NCBI RefSeq assembly: GCF_000285495.1
Contig: NZ_HE610978.1
Location: forward strand, 648,525-712,524
Length of the DNA: 64,000 nucleotides
Source of the DNA: Oceanobacillus massiliensis str. N'diop
GTDB taxonomy: Bacteria; Bacillota; Bacilli; Bacillales; Amphibacillaceae
Direction of reading: 5' to 3'
This document shows positions 22,878 through 31,127 of this stretch, one piece after another. Below the pieces are notes generated by a model. The model was not told where the DNA came from. It saw only the letters and a program-made list of their open reading frames with translations, and ran no database searches. Both the position numbers and the translations under genes were made by a program. Numbering within the stretch: the first letter of the stretch is position 1; every line of letters starts with the position of its first letter.

Positions 22878-24665
22878 TTAATCACCCAGACCATGTTTTT
22901 TTAACTTTTTATATAGCGTCGTTCGATGGATTCCTAATTTATCGGCTGCCTTTGATTTATTCCATCCCGACTCTTTCATTATTTGGACAATCATTTCTTT
23001 CTCTCTCGTATTTTCTTCTCTTTTAACCTGATCGATTGGTGAAAGAGACAGGAGACTTGAATCGTACCGGGTTTTGATATAACCAGGAAGATGTTCTATA
23101 TCAATCTTATCCCCTTCTGCTAAAATAACCAGCTTCTCAATTATGTTTGCAAGCTCCCGAATATTTCCATACCATTCATATGTCATAAAAGCAGACAAGG
23201 CTTCAGCAGTGATTTCCTTCTTGCCCACACCATATTTGTTGCATGTTTCTGTTAGATAATGAGAGATCAATAGTGGTATATCCTCGCTCCTCTCCCTTAA
23301 TGGAGGAATTTCAAGATCTATCACATTTATTCTATAAAATAAATCTTCCCGGAAGGTACCAGCTTTTACCATGCTCCTTAAATTTTTATTTGTTGCCGCA
23401 ACTACTCTTGCCTTTAATGGTAGCTTTTGGACTCCGCCAACCCGTTCAAATGCCCTTTCTTGAAGAATTCGCAATAGCTTTGTCTGCATCATCTGTGGCA
23501 TCTCGCCAATTTCGTCAAGGAATATGGTTCCAGATTCGGCCAGTTCAAATTTCCCTGGCTTTCCTCCTTTTTTGGCACCAGTAAAAGCACCCTCTTCATA
23601 GCCAAATAATTCGGATTCAAACAATTGCTCTGGAATGGCACCGCAATTAACACTGATGAACGGACCTTGATTATAGTGACTGAGATCATGAATGCTGTTG
23701 GCAAACATTTCTTTTCCTGTGCCGCTTTCTCCAGTAATTAAGATTGCAGCATCCGTTTTGGCAATCTTTCTGGTCATCCGCTTGAGATTTGCTATTTGTT
23801 CACCTGTCCCAATGATTTGTTCGATGGATCTTGTTTTTACGATATCTGTCTGCAAGGGTGCTCCTTTTGCTTGGGCGTTCTGGACTGTTTTTTCCAAGAA
23901 ACGATCATAAATACGGTACAGCTCTGTCACACCTTCAAAGATCAGCAAACCAACCGCTCCAACCAGCTCCCCTTCCTTCCATAAAGGGATTCGATGTACG
24001 ACCATTGGCTGACCTTGAATATACTGGATTGCCCCACGCTCTGGCATACCGGTCTTAACTGTATTATGAAGGTTGGTATTATCAATAACCTCCTGTACAG
24101 GCTGACCGATCGCATCCCTTTTGGCTACCCCGGTAAACCGGCTATATGCTTCATTAAATTCAACGAGCACACCGTCCTTATCTACAACAGATACGCCTTC
24201 ATAGGCACTTTCAAGGATAATATCTAAGATTTCTGATGTATGGAAATGCTGAGTGAACTGGTCGATATAGGATGAAAATCCCTTTAATATCTCATTCCTT
24301 GTCAACATGCCGATTAGTACCTTATTTTCATCAATTACGAGAAAATAGTGGTTCGGCAATTTATAGATGTCCAAAAGGGATTCATCGGAACGGATGATAC
24401 AAAAGTCTTCTTTAGACATGTACTGTAATATGGATTCATTTTCTTTCCCTTGAAGGAATGCTTCTAGCAGTATTTTGTCCGTGATGATTCCAATCGGATT
24501 CATGGAATCCCCCAGAACAGGAATACAATCTGCATTCCTTTCACGCAAAGCCTTTGCTGTATCCTTTATTGAATCATTCGCTCGAGCTGTATAAGGGACC
24601 TTATACATCCAGTTTCGGACTTCATTGCTCTCGCTATCCAAATTGTGCAAATCTCCGCGCAGCAT
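22878..24665 (-). CDS. Sigma-54-dependent transcriptional activator with CBS pair and PAS domain
   Basis: The 595-residue enhancer-binding protein. Order: two CBS domains (~22-75, ~83-133) that can bind adenine nucleotides, a PAS domain (~146-255), the AAA+ domain with Walker A GESGTGKE (312-319), the sigma-54 contact loop GAFTGA (359-364), Walker B IFLDEIGE (381-388), and a Fis-type helix-turn-helix (NKSKAADKLGIHRTTLYKKL, 569-588). It activates the adjacent iron alcohol dehydrogenase operon, whose promoter is -24/-12 type with paired palindromes next to this gene. An upstream in-frame ATG at 24764 exists, but the start at 24665 has AGAGGTGAGAGG in front and no hydrophobic leader. The ligand is unknown; CBS plus PAS suggests energy and metabolite sensing. 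Confidence 0.92.
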   Translation of the reverse strand: MLRGDLHNLDSESNEVRNWMYKVPYTARANDSIKDTAKALRERNADCIPVLGDSMNPIGIITDKILLEAFLQGKENESILQYMSKEDFCIIRSDESLLDIYKLPNHYFLVIDENKVLIGMLTRNEILKGFSSYIDQFTQHFHTSEILDIILESAYEGVSVVDKDGVLVEFNEAYSRFTGVAKRDAIGQPVQEVIDNTNLHNTVKTGMPERGAIQYIQGQPMVVHRIPLWKEGELVGAVGLLIFEGVTELYRIYDRFLEKTVQNAQAKGAPLQTDIVKTRSIEQIIGTGEQIANLKRMTRKIAKTDAAILITGESGTGKEMFANSIHDLSHYNQGPFISVNCGAIPEQLFESELFGYEEGAFTGAKKGGKPGKFELAESGTIFLDEIGEMPQMMQTKLLRILQERAFERVGGVQKLPLKARVVAATNKNLRSMVKAGTFREDLFYRINVIDLEIPPLRERSEDIPLLISHYLTETCNKYGVGKKEITAEALSAFMTYEWYGNIRELANIIEKLVILAEGDKIDIEHLPGYIKTRYDSSLLSLSPIDQVKREENTREKEMIVQIMKESGWNKSKAADKLGIHRTTLYKKLKKHGLGD

Positions 24666-24835
24666 CCTCTCACCTCTTTTAATATTAATGTTTATCTTTC
24701 TAAATTTGCATACCTTCAATAATGCTAATAAATGACAGTTTTTCTCTGAAATAATCATTTCCATGAATGTGAAATAGTCTAAATATTATAACATGTATTC
24801 CTTGGTTTTTACGAACGGTTTCTTATCTAGTTAGA

Positions 24836-24881
24836 GCAAAAAAACAGCAATCCAATTCTATGAAGAATTGGATTGCTGTTT
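24836..24881 (-). terminator. Terminator of the marR-MFS operon
   Basis: AAACAGCAATCCAATTC pairs with its perfect complement around a 5-base loop. On the minus strand it is followed by a run of seven T residues, 6 bases past the MFS stop. Confidence 0.92.
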
Positions 24882-24886
24882 AATAG

Positions 24887-26110
24887 TTAGCTTGAAGTTT
24901 TCTCTGTCCAGCTATTTTCCTTACGCTTTGTTACAGACTTTCTGCCATGAAGGAAATAATAGACTGCAATGGAAATGAAAGCAATGACCGCCATAGCAGT
25001 ATAGAGTCCCTTGTATCCAGTGTGCGGCACAATAAATCCGAGCAAGAATGGACCAACACCTATACCAAAGTCATAGAATACAAAGAATGTTGATGTGGCA
25101 AGGCCCACCCTATGCTGCTCCGCCATACTGACAGCAATTGTCTGTGCACTGGATTGCAGTGTTCCAAATCCAATTCCAATGATGGCACCAGCAGCCAGTA
25201 ATGTGATTCCGCTCTCTGCCTGGCTGAGTATAACCAATCCGATTCCAAATAATAGTATCGACGGATACATGACATAATTTTCACCCTTCAGGTCAAACAT
25301 ACGCCCTGTAAACGGTCTTGAGAGCAAGAGGAATGCGGCATACATGACAAAGAAAAAGCTTGCCGCATCCACGAGATTGATTTCTGTTGCATATGCTGTC
25401 ATGAAAGAAAGGATACTGGAGTAAGCAAGACCGGCAATCAGAATGAAGGTTGCAATTGGAAACGCCGCCTTCTCGAAGTAGTCACGGAGCTGGAATTTCT
25501 TCTTTACGGCCTGTACTGTCACATCTTCCGCCACTGATTCTCTTTCCGGTACGTTCATCAAAAGGGTTGTGATAAGTGCGATGATGGCAAAGATAGTCGT
25601 CGCAACAAAAATCATCGTGTCAGCAAAATAGTGACTAATGATCAATCCAAGGAATGGGCCGATTGCCATTGCCAGATTCATGCTCGTCGCAAAGTAGCCC
25701 ATCCCCTCTCCGCGTCGGGAAGGCGGAATGACATCCACCGCAATTGTCCCTGTTGCTGTCGAGCCTATCCCAAAGGCAAATCCATGTATAAACCGAAGCA
25801 ATAATAAAAGGCCTATGCTATTGACCGGAAAATATAATAGCATAATTACTATAAACAGGCTGATGCCTATAATAAGCAGCTTTTTCCTGCCTACCGTCTC
25901 AATGATTTTCCCCGCTATTGGTCTGACAATAACGGCACCCAGTACAAAGATGCTTGATGCAAGGCCTGCAGTACTATCAGAGGCCTGGAAATGTTCAATT
26001 GAATAAAATGCCAATGTCACCATCAGCATATAAAATGACACAAATAACAGGAAGTTAGATGTGGATACCATGATAAAGTCTTTCGTCCATAGTTTTGGTC
26101 GCTGATCCAT
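24887..26110 (-). CDS. MFS efflux transporter
   Basis: The 407-residue major facilitator protein has twelve helices. The MFS loop motif between helices 2 and 3 appears as RPIAGKIIETVGRKKLL, and helix 5 has the exporter-type SMNLAMAIGPFLGLIIS motif; the second-half loop RPFTGRMFDLKGE repeats the first. That pattern indicates drug or metabolite export. Its ATG directly abuts the MarR stop (TAGATG), and the ribosome binding site AAGGAGG lies inside the last codons of the MarR gene, so translation is coupled. The MarR regulator therefore most likely controls this pump in response to the exported compound. The cargo is not readable. Confidence 0.88.
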   Translation of the reverse strand: MDQRPKLWTKDFIMVSTSNFLLFVSFYMLMVTLAFYSIEHFQASDSTAGLASSIFVLGAVIVRPIAGKIIETVGRKKLLIIGISLFIVIMLLYFPVNSIGLLLLLRFIHGFAFGIGSTATGTIAVDVIPPSRRGEGMGYFATSMNLAMAIGPFLGLIISHYFADTMIFVATTIFAIIALITTLLMNVPERESVAEDVTVQAVKKKFQLRDYFEKAAFPIATFILIAGLAYSSILSFMTAYATEINLVDAASFFFVMYAAFLLLSRPFTGRMFDLKGENYVMYPSILLFGIGLVILSQAESGITLLAAGAIIGIGFGTLQSSAQTIAVSMAEQHRVGLATSTFFVFYDFGIGVGPFLLGFIVPHTGYKGLYTAMAVIAFISIAVYYFLHGRKSVTKRKENSWTEKTSS

Positions 26111-26533
26111 CTAAATTCCTCCTTCATTCAGTTTTTTTCTTAGATGTTGTATCGTACGTATGGTTATCTCCTCATCTTGTTTGGAAATCCCCTTCAGCAG
26201 CTCTTGTTCGAACTGTTCGACAATCCGCCCTGCTTCTTCATATACCTGAATCCCTTTTTCTGTAAGTTTGATCCTGCGTTCCCGCTTGTCCTCACTTGGA
26301 ATGCCTTCAACAAGGCCTTGTTCTGCCAAGCGTTTGACGGTTCTGGTGATCGTCGGTTTTTCCACATCTAGATATTCGCTTATGTCTACGAGTGTCGCAG
26401 ATTTCTGGCATTCCAGATAGTAGATCAGCAGCCATTGCGAATGAAAAAGACCAGCTTCCGCCAAGCGTTCATTCAATTTCTTTTTGAACGATCGGGTAAA
26501 TTGAAGCTGCTGATGGAAAAAAGAATATCCCAT
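26111..26533 (-). CDS. MarR-family repressor of the MFS exporter
   Basis: The 140-residue winged-helix regulator has helical dimerisation ends and the DNA-binding core ISEYLDVEKPTITRTVKRL, followed by the wing EGIPSEDKRERRIKLTEKG, a classic MarR signature (D-x-R-x-x-x-x-x-L-T). MarR proteins are usually repressors released by small phenolic or toxic ligands. The start at 26533 (MGYSFFHQQ) is favoured over an upstream TTG at 26551 and the ATG at 26539, because CGGAGGAA lies 6 bases before it. A perfect palindrome in its promoter is the likely operator, so the gene should repress itself and the downstream MFS gene. Confidence 0.9.
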   Translation of the reverse strand: MGYSFFHQQLQFTRSFKKKLNERLAEAGLFHSQWLLIYYLECQKSATLVDISEYLDVEKPTITRTVKRLAEQGLVEGIPSEDKRERRIKLTEKGIQVYEEAGRIVEQFEQELLKGISKQDEEITIRTIQHLRKKLNEGGI

Positions 26534-26553
26534 AATCATTCCTCCGTTCAAAT

Positions 26554-26596
26554 TAGTTACCTAAGTAACTATACGCCTGTATCATCCATTTGTCCA
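26554..26596 (-). promoter_or_regulatory. Promoter with overlapping MarR operator
   Basis: On the minus strand, TGGACA (26591-26596) and TATAGT (26568-26573) are 17 bases apart, a good housekeeping promoter. The inverted repeat TAGTTAC-N4-GTAACTA (26554-26571) overlaps the -10 box and start site, so a bound repressor would block the polymerase. Confidence 0.8.
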
Positions 26597-26708
26597 GAAG
26601 CAATGAGAGTTCTGGCTTTTTTATGGGATATAATTGTATACCAGTCCTTTATTATTTGAATTTTTTATACTATAATTTTAGTTAATTTATATAGGAGTGG
26701 GGAAGTAT

Positions 26709-27461
26709 ATGAAGTTTGTATTCGATTTAGACGGAACACTTTGTTTCGATGGCAAGAGTATTGATACGGAAATCATCGAGGCACTTCAAGAATTAAAGTT
26801 AGCAGGTCATGAAGTAATTTTTGCTTCAGCTAGGCCGATCCGTGATATGGTACCTGTTATACCCAAAAGCTTTCATGAAGGTTTATTGGTCGGCGGAAAC
26901 GGTACATTTACTTATGAAAATGGGAAAATTCAAGTGACACATTTTGAACAAGAACTTTTAGACAAATTCGTTTCTCTCATTGATCAGCACCAATTATATT
27001 ATTTAGCAGATGGTCAGTGGGATTATGCTTATTCAGGTGATATTGCACATCCTATTTATTTAAATATCGATAAAGCCAGTTCAGCTAACATATTATTAGA
27101 ACAGTTAAGGCCAGTCTGCAAGTTAGTCTTATTCAAACCAAATCAGGAAGTGTTAGAACTGCTTGAAACATTTCCAGTCACAATAACACACTATAAAGCA
27201 GAACACGCGATTGACATTAGCCCACTAGGCATTAATAAAGTTAGAGGACTGCGTATGCTGAACATACATCAGTTTGTTGCTTTTGGAAACGACAGTAACG
27301 ACCAGTGTTTGTTTGAAAATGCTGTACATAGCGTATGCATCGGAAATAATGATGTGAAACATTATGCGAAAGAATGCATTAAAAGAGCAGAGGTTGCAGA
27401 AAAAATTCGGGAATTAAAAGGAAAGTATCGTGTAGGTGAAATGCCCTTATTACACTCTTAG
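26709..27461 (+). CDS. HAD-superfamily phosphatase, Cof/IIB type
   Basis: The 250-residue haloacid-dehalogenase-like hydrolase dephosphorylates small phosphorylated metabolites in the cytoplasm. Motif I is FDLDGTLCFDG at the N-terminus (two Asp), motif II ASARP (S/T plus R) and motif IV FGNDSNDQCLFENA with the acidic pair. The cap domain lies in the middle (residues ~80-185), typical of type IIB. The substrate is unknown. The start at 26709 is chosen because TAGGAGTGGGG sits before it; a GTG at 26697 is in frame but lies inside that site. It stands alone and is divergent from the marR promoter region. Confidence 0.9.
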   Translation: MKFVFDLDGTLCFDGKSIDTEIIEALQELKLAGHEVIFASARPIRDMVPVIPKSFHEGLLVGGNGTFTYENGKIQVTHFEQELLDKFVSLIDQHQLYYLADGQWDYAYSGDIAHPIYLNIDKASSANILLEQLRPVCKLVLFKPNQEVLELLETFPVTITHYKAEHAIDISPLGINKVRGLRMLNIHQFVAFGNDSNDQCLFENAVHSVCIGNNDVKHYAKECIKRAEVAEKIRELKGKYRVGEMPLLHS

Positions 27462-27653
27462 AACCCTTAGTTGAATGCCTCTTTAATTTTGGGACACTTT
27501 GGTAACTCGTGCAGTTGTTTTATAATAGCAATTGCTTTTTATGCGAACGGTACTTTTGTAAAATAAGCAAAAATACAAGCTGGAATCAGAATCCTCTTTT
27601 CTTTCGTCAAAAGGACTGGCAGCGTACCTTAACAGTTAGCATTACATAGACAT
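27462..27653. other. Gap after the HAD gene
   Basis: No supported frame. The stretch (27462-27776 in total) holds only the hairpin at 27654-27702. Confidence 0.35.
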
Positions 27654-27702
27654 AAGAGCTTGGATTTGGTGGGGGATAGCCACCTTTTCCAAGCTCTTTT
27701 TG
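27654..27702 (+). terminator. Long terminator hairpin between convergent genes
   Basis: AAGAGCTTGGA pairs with TCCAAGCTCTT with a GGTGG/CCACC inner stem, followed by TTTTT on the plus strand. It may serve both the HAD gene and the convergent lyase operon. Confidence 0.75.
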
Positions 27703-27776
27703 ATTGCTATTATTAAAGTAAGTAAAATCTTCCCAGCCACGTCCTTATTCGTAATTCTTAACCGCCCTACTCCTGA

Positions 27777-28691
27777 CTAATGGTTCCAGACAGCTGTCGT
27801 ATCACTTGCCAGCCCTGCCTTCATCACCTGTCCGGGAAGCTGATAGCCCAGTAATGTTTCCAGATTCTTGGCAGCCTCGGTCAGCTTCCGTACATCCGGA
27901 TCGATTGGAATACCCATGAAGGAAAGCATATGCGCCACATCTTCCAAACAGACATTTCCAGTTGCTCCAGGTGCAAACGGACAGCCCCCTATACCTCCTA
28001 TTGCTGCATCAAAATGCCTGATTCCAGCCTGGTAACCTGCATATAAATTCGTAAGTCCCATCCCCCTCGTGTTATGCAAATGGAGGCTGAAATGCGTATT
28101 CGGATAGGCGGCTTTCAATGTCTTTACAAAAAGAATGATTTGCTTCGGATTCGCCATTCCAGTCGTATCGGCAAGTGTTATCCTGTCAACACCGATAGAA
28201 TCCAATCTCCCCATAACCTTCAATACCTTATCAACCTGGTATATCCCTTCAAACGGACAACCAAATGTTGTTCCAAGGCTGATGTTTAGCCTTTTGTGAT
28301 GGTCAATAGCAAGCTGGTGGATAATTTTGATTTGTTCAAGGGAATCTCCTACCGATTGGTTAACATTTTTATTGTTATGCGTTTCGCTGATCGAAACAAC
28401 AAAATTGATTTCATCCACGTCCGCTTCAATGGCCAATTCAGTCCCTTTTAGATTTGGTACCAATGTGACCAATTCAATTCCCTTCCGGTTCAGGCTGGAA
28501 ATTACTTCCTTGGCATCTTTCAGCTGCGGAATGGCTTTTGGAGAAACAAATGACGTTGCTTCGATGCGAGTCACTCCTGCTTGAATAATCTGATTCAGAA
28601 TAGAAATCTTTTCCTCAGTTTCAATCCATTCCTTTTCCATCTGGAACCCATCTCTTCCAGTCACATCCGTAAGATAAACCTTTTTACTCAT
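27777..28691 (-). CDS. Hydroxymethylglutaryl-CoA lyase-like enzyme
   Basis: The 304-residue TIM-barrel enzyme of the HMG-CoA lyase/isopropylmalate-synthase superfamily cleaves 3-hydroxy-3-methylglutaryl-CoA to acetyl-CoA and acetoacetate, or a related 3-hydroxyacyl-CoA. Visible residues are the N-terminal TDVTGRDGFQ (metal Asp and catalytic Arg), the EATSFVSPK segment, the middle TTFGCPFEG and the C-terminal HLHNTRGMGL with metal-binding His, then GGIGGCPFAPGATGNV with the catalytic cysteine loop. The first motif reads DVTGRDGFQ rather than DPRDG. It is the last gene of an operon with a CaiB-type CoA-transferase, which could activate the acid first. Relatives also act on citramalyl-CoA-like substrates, so the exact substrate is open. 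Confidence 0.85.
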   Translation of the reverse strand: MSKKVYLTDVTGRDGFQMEKEWIETEEKISILNQIIQAGVTRIEATSFVSPKAIPQLKDAKEVISSLNRKGIELVTLVPNLKGTELAIEADVDEINFVVSISETHNNKNVNQSVGDSLEQIKIIHQLAIDHHKRLNISLGTTFGCPFEGIYQVDKVLKVMGRLDSIGVDRITLADTTGMANPKQIILFVKTLKAAYPNTHFSLHLHNTRGMGLTNLYAGYQAGIRHFDAAIGGIGGCPFAPGATGNVCLEDVAHMLSFMGIPIDPDVRKLTEAAKNLETLLGYQLPGQVMKAGLASDTTAVWNH

Positions 28692-28708
28692 CCCTGTATC
28701 ACTCCTTT

Positions 28709-29308
28709 CTATTTAGGTAATGTAAACAGTTCAGTTAGTTCACTGTATCTTCCGCCTGCAAATCTTCCGAGCGGTTTTAGTTTTTCGATATCAACCTTAT
28801 AGTTTCCCAGATAATAGTCTTCCTTGATATGATAATGAATGATCTCACCGATAATGAGATGGTCCGTACCAAGCTCCAGAATCTGATGAAGCTTCAGTTC
28901 AAATGCAATTGGCGCTTCTTTTATCCTCGGTGTGTCTATTTTTTTGCTTGGGGCTGTTTTTAGCCCTGCAAGCTGGAATTCATCCACGTCAGAACCAACG
29001 TTTTCTGAACTTTTCTGCATCGGATTTCCGAGTTCTGAGGATACAATATTGATGCAGAATTCCTGTTTTTCACGTATGTTTACAAGGGTATCTTTTACCG
29101 TCCCCTCTCTTTCTCCAACACCAGGGCCAATCGAGATACACAGCATCGGAGGTTTCCTGGATGCTACCGTGAAGAAACTAAATGGAGCCAGATTGAATCC
29201 TCCGTTAGCATTAGCTGTCGAAACCCAAGCGATTGGTCTTGGAATTACCGAACCAGTCATTAGTTTATATGCCTCTTTGGTCTCAAGCTCCCTTATATCA
29301 ACATCCAT
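28709..29308 (-). CDS. Flavin reductase-like FMN-binding protein
   Basis: The 199-residue protein of the flavin reductase domain family (DIM6/NTAB, PF01613 type) has the FMN-binding core VIPRPIAWVSTANANGGFNL, PFSFFTVASRKPPML and DTLVNIREKQEFCINIV, with a C-terminal LGRFAGGRYSEL. Members reduce FMN with NAD(P)H for a partner monooxygenase, or use flavin themselves. No monooxygenase is in this operon, which makes its role here unclear. The RPIAWVST and GGxxY motifs are those of a subgroup found in catabolic gene clusters. It lies between the symporter gene (16 bases) and the lyase gene (17 bases). Confidence 0.88.
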   Translation of the reverse strand: MDVDIRELETKEAYKLMTGSVIPRPIAWVSTANANGGFNLAPFSFFTVASRKPPMLCISIGPGVGEREGTVKDTLVNIREKQEFCINIVSSELGNPMQKSSENVGSDVDEFQLAGLKTAPSKKIDTPRIKEAPIAFELKLHQILELGTDHLIIGEIIHYHIKEDYYLGNYKVDIEKLKPLGRFAGGRYSELTELFTLPK

Positions 29309-29324
29309 ATTTCTCTCCCCATTT

Positions 29325-30821
29325 CTAAGCCAGATTGATCTTCTCCAATTCTTCTTCCTTCTCCATGTCAGCAGGAATCATAAGGGAACCTCCCACTGCA
29401 ATCAGGAAATTGACAGCAAGGCCGATTACACCGCCATGGATACCATATAGGGTACTGTTTCCTGAAAGTGTCAGTATTCCTGCAATGACCGCCCCAATCA
29501 GCATGCCCCAGAATACGGGCCTGGACGCCATCCGCTTCCAGTAGAGCCCAAGTACAAATGCAGGAAAAACCTGGACAAGCAGTTCAAACTTCAATACAAA
29601 GATTTGATACAGTGTTCCAGGAGGGTTCCAGGCAATCAGCAGCAATACTCCTACAGCTATAACACCAATGATTTTCCCTACCAAAACTTTCTTATGTTCA
29701 CTTGCATCAGGATTAATGAATTTTCCATACACATCATTGGAAATAAGGGATGAGAAACTGAGCAGAACGGAGTCAGCAGTCGATACAATTGCTGCAACAA
29801 TGGCACCGAAAAAGATAATCATCACCCAATAATAAAAGCCATTGATAGCAGCTATTTCATTAGCCATCATCCCTACAATCTGTTCGGAATTGCTCTCACT
29901 TAATCCCGGTAGCAATATAATTGCGAGTATACCAACCAGGAATACGAGCCCTGTTGTGATTGGAGGCATCCATGCCATTCTTGCAAAAGAGCGCTTCAAT
30001 GTCCGTTCACTCTCAGCCGAATAGATGCGCTGGACCGCATGCGGGTAAATTGCCGCCCCACAGCCGACAAGCAATAGCATGCTCATCCAGTTAACGGAGG
30101 TGAGCATTTCCGGCACACCGACTTTAACAGGCTCCGTATCAGCTATGTGCTGGGTAACCGTAGCGAGGTTTCCGTCTATCAGCTGAAAAGCCCCAAAGAG
30201 AAATATCACGATGCCGATCATCAGTACGATCCCCTGCATGACATCTGTAAACGCAACCGCTTTCATTCCACCCATCCATTCATAGATGAGCATGACCAGC
30301 ACAAAGGCAATTACCCCAATTTGATAAGGTATCGTTCCCCCTGTCAGACCGGATACAGCCTGTCCAATTGCAACAAGCTGCTCAAGGAGGTAATTTCCAA
30401 GACCCCAAAGCATGAGCATGACAGCAAGAATCGTGACAGCTTTTGAATTGAATCGAAAACTGATCCAGTCTGACGGCGTTACGAAATTTCGTTTCTTCGA
30501 GATTACATACAGCCTCGGAGCAAAGAGCAAATACACCCCAATGATGATTGTCATAAAAGAAATCGACTGCAGCCAGACAAAGCCGGTTCGGTATGCAGAT
30601 GGCGCATATCCCACAACCGTATTTCCACTATACTGGGTAGCATATAGCGTGAAAAACAATGCGATAAAGCCCAAGTTCTTCCCTGCCAGATAATAGTTGC
30701 TTAGACTATTATGAAGATTCTTCTCACCTCGACCAGATAGATACCCAATCAGCAGCATGAGGAAGGCATAGACAGCCAAAATGATAATTCCATCGGCACC
30801 AGCAAATGTCAAATCACTCAT
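29325..30821 (-). CDS. Sodium:solute symporter (SSS family)
   Basis: The 498-residue membrane protein has about thirteen helices in the LeuT-like SSS layout. Family signs are NYYLAGKNLGF after helix 1, LYATQYSGNTVVGY, the helix-6 signature region YEWMGGMKAVAFTDVMQG, and STADSVLLSFSSLISNDVY (Na2 site serines) in the second half. It imports an organic acid or similar solute with sodium ions. The upstream gene encodes the small DUF3311 protein and overlaps it by 4 bases (ATGA), an association also known for Bacillus yhjB/yhjC-type systems. In this operon the cargo is probably the acid that the CoA-transferase activates. Confidence 0.92.
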   Translation of the reverse strand: MSDLTFAGADGIIILAVYAFLMLLIGYLSGRGEKNLHNSLSNYYLAGKNLGFIALFFTLYATQYSGNTVVGYAPSAYRTGFVWLQSISFMTIIIGVYLLFAPRLYVISKKRNFVTPSDWISFRFNSKAVTILAVMLMLWGLGNYLLEQLVAIGQAVSGLTGGTIPYQIGVIAFVLVMLIYEWMGGMKAVAFTDVMQGIVLMIGIVIFLFGAFQLIDGNLATVTQHIADTEPVKVGVPEMLTSVNWMSMLLLVGCGAAIYPHAVQRIYSAESERTLKRSFARMAWMPPITTGLVFLVGILAIILLPGLSESNSEQIVGMMANEIAAINGFYYWVMIIFFGAIVAAIVSTADSVLLSFSSLISNDVYGKFINPDASEHKKVLVGKIIGVIAVGVLLLIAWNPPGTLYQIFVLKFELLVQVFPAFVLGLYWKRMASRPVFWGMLIGAVIAGILTLSGNSTLYGIHGGVIGLAVNFLIAVGGSLMIPADMEKEEELEKINLA

Positions 30822-31072
30822 TCATCCACCTCTTTCCCAGCTTCTTCTTCCTCTTCGACAATATCCCACTGCTTGGCGCATAAATAGCTTAAATATCCAC
30901 AAAGCACGAGGGAAAATAGCATCACAATAAATGCCCAATAAGGAACTCCCAGAATCAGTGGTTCAATGCTTCCTGCCGGGAAATACCATGGAACATTCCC
31001 AATCAGAATCAATCCCAATACAATCCAGATCCATTTTTTCCGAATTGGTTCTTTTACTGGCCGTTTATCCAT
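30818..31072 (-). CDS. DUF3311 small membrane subunit of the symporter
   Basis: The 84-residue protein has two transmembrane helices (WIWIVLGLILIGNVPWYF and YWAFIVMLFSLVLCGYLSYL) and an acidic tail (DIVEEEEEAGKEVDE). The GNVPWY and GVPYWAF pieces are characteristic of DUF3311, small proteins encoded directly before SSS symporters. They may aid assembly or form an accessory subunit; this is not proven. An upstream in-frame start at 31231 exists but overlaps the CoA-transferase gene; the ATG at 31072 has GGAAGGG in front and gives the usual length. The last codons overlap the symporter start by 4 bases, so translation is coupled. Confidence 0.82.
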   Translation of the reverse strand: MDKRPVKEPIRKKWIWIVLGLILIGNVPWYFPAGSIEPLILGVPYWAFIVMLFSLVLCGYLSYLCAKQWDIVEEEEEAGKEVDE

Positions 31073-31103
31073 ATAGCCCTTCCTTTCCGCTAAAAGATAT
31101 ATT

Positions 31104-31119
31104 TTTAAAACGCTTACAT
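31104..31119. promoter_or_regulatory. Near-match cre box inside the CoA-transferase operon
   Basis: TTTAAAACGCTTACAT matches WTGNAANCGNWNNCWW except for the third base. It lies in the 55-base gap between the CoA-transferase and DUF3311 genes, where CcpA could act as a roadblock. Confidence 0.4.
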
Positions 31120-31127
31120 TTATTGCA

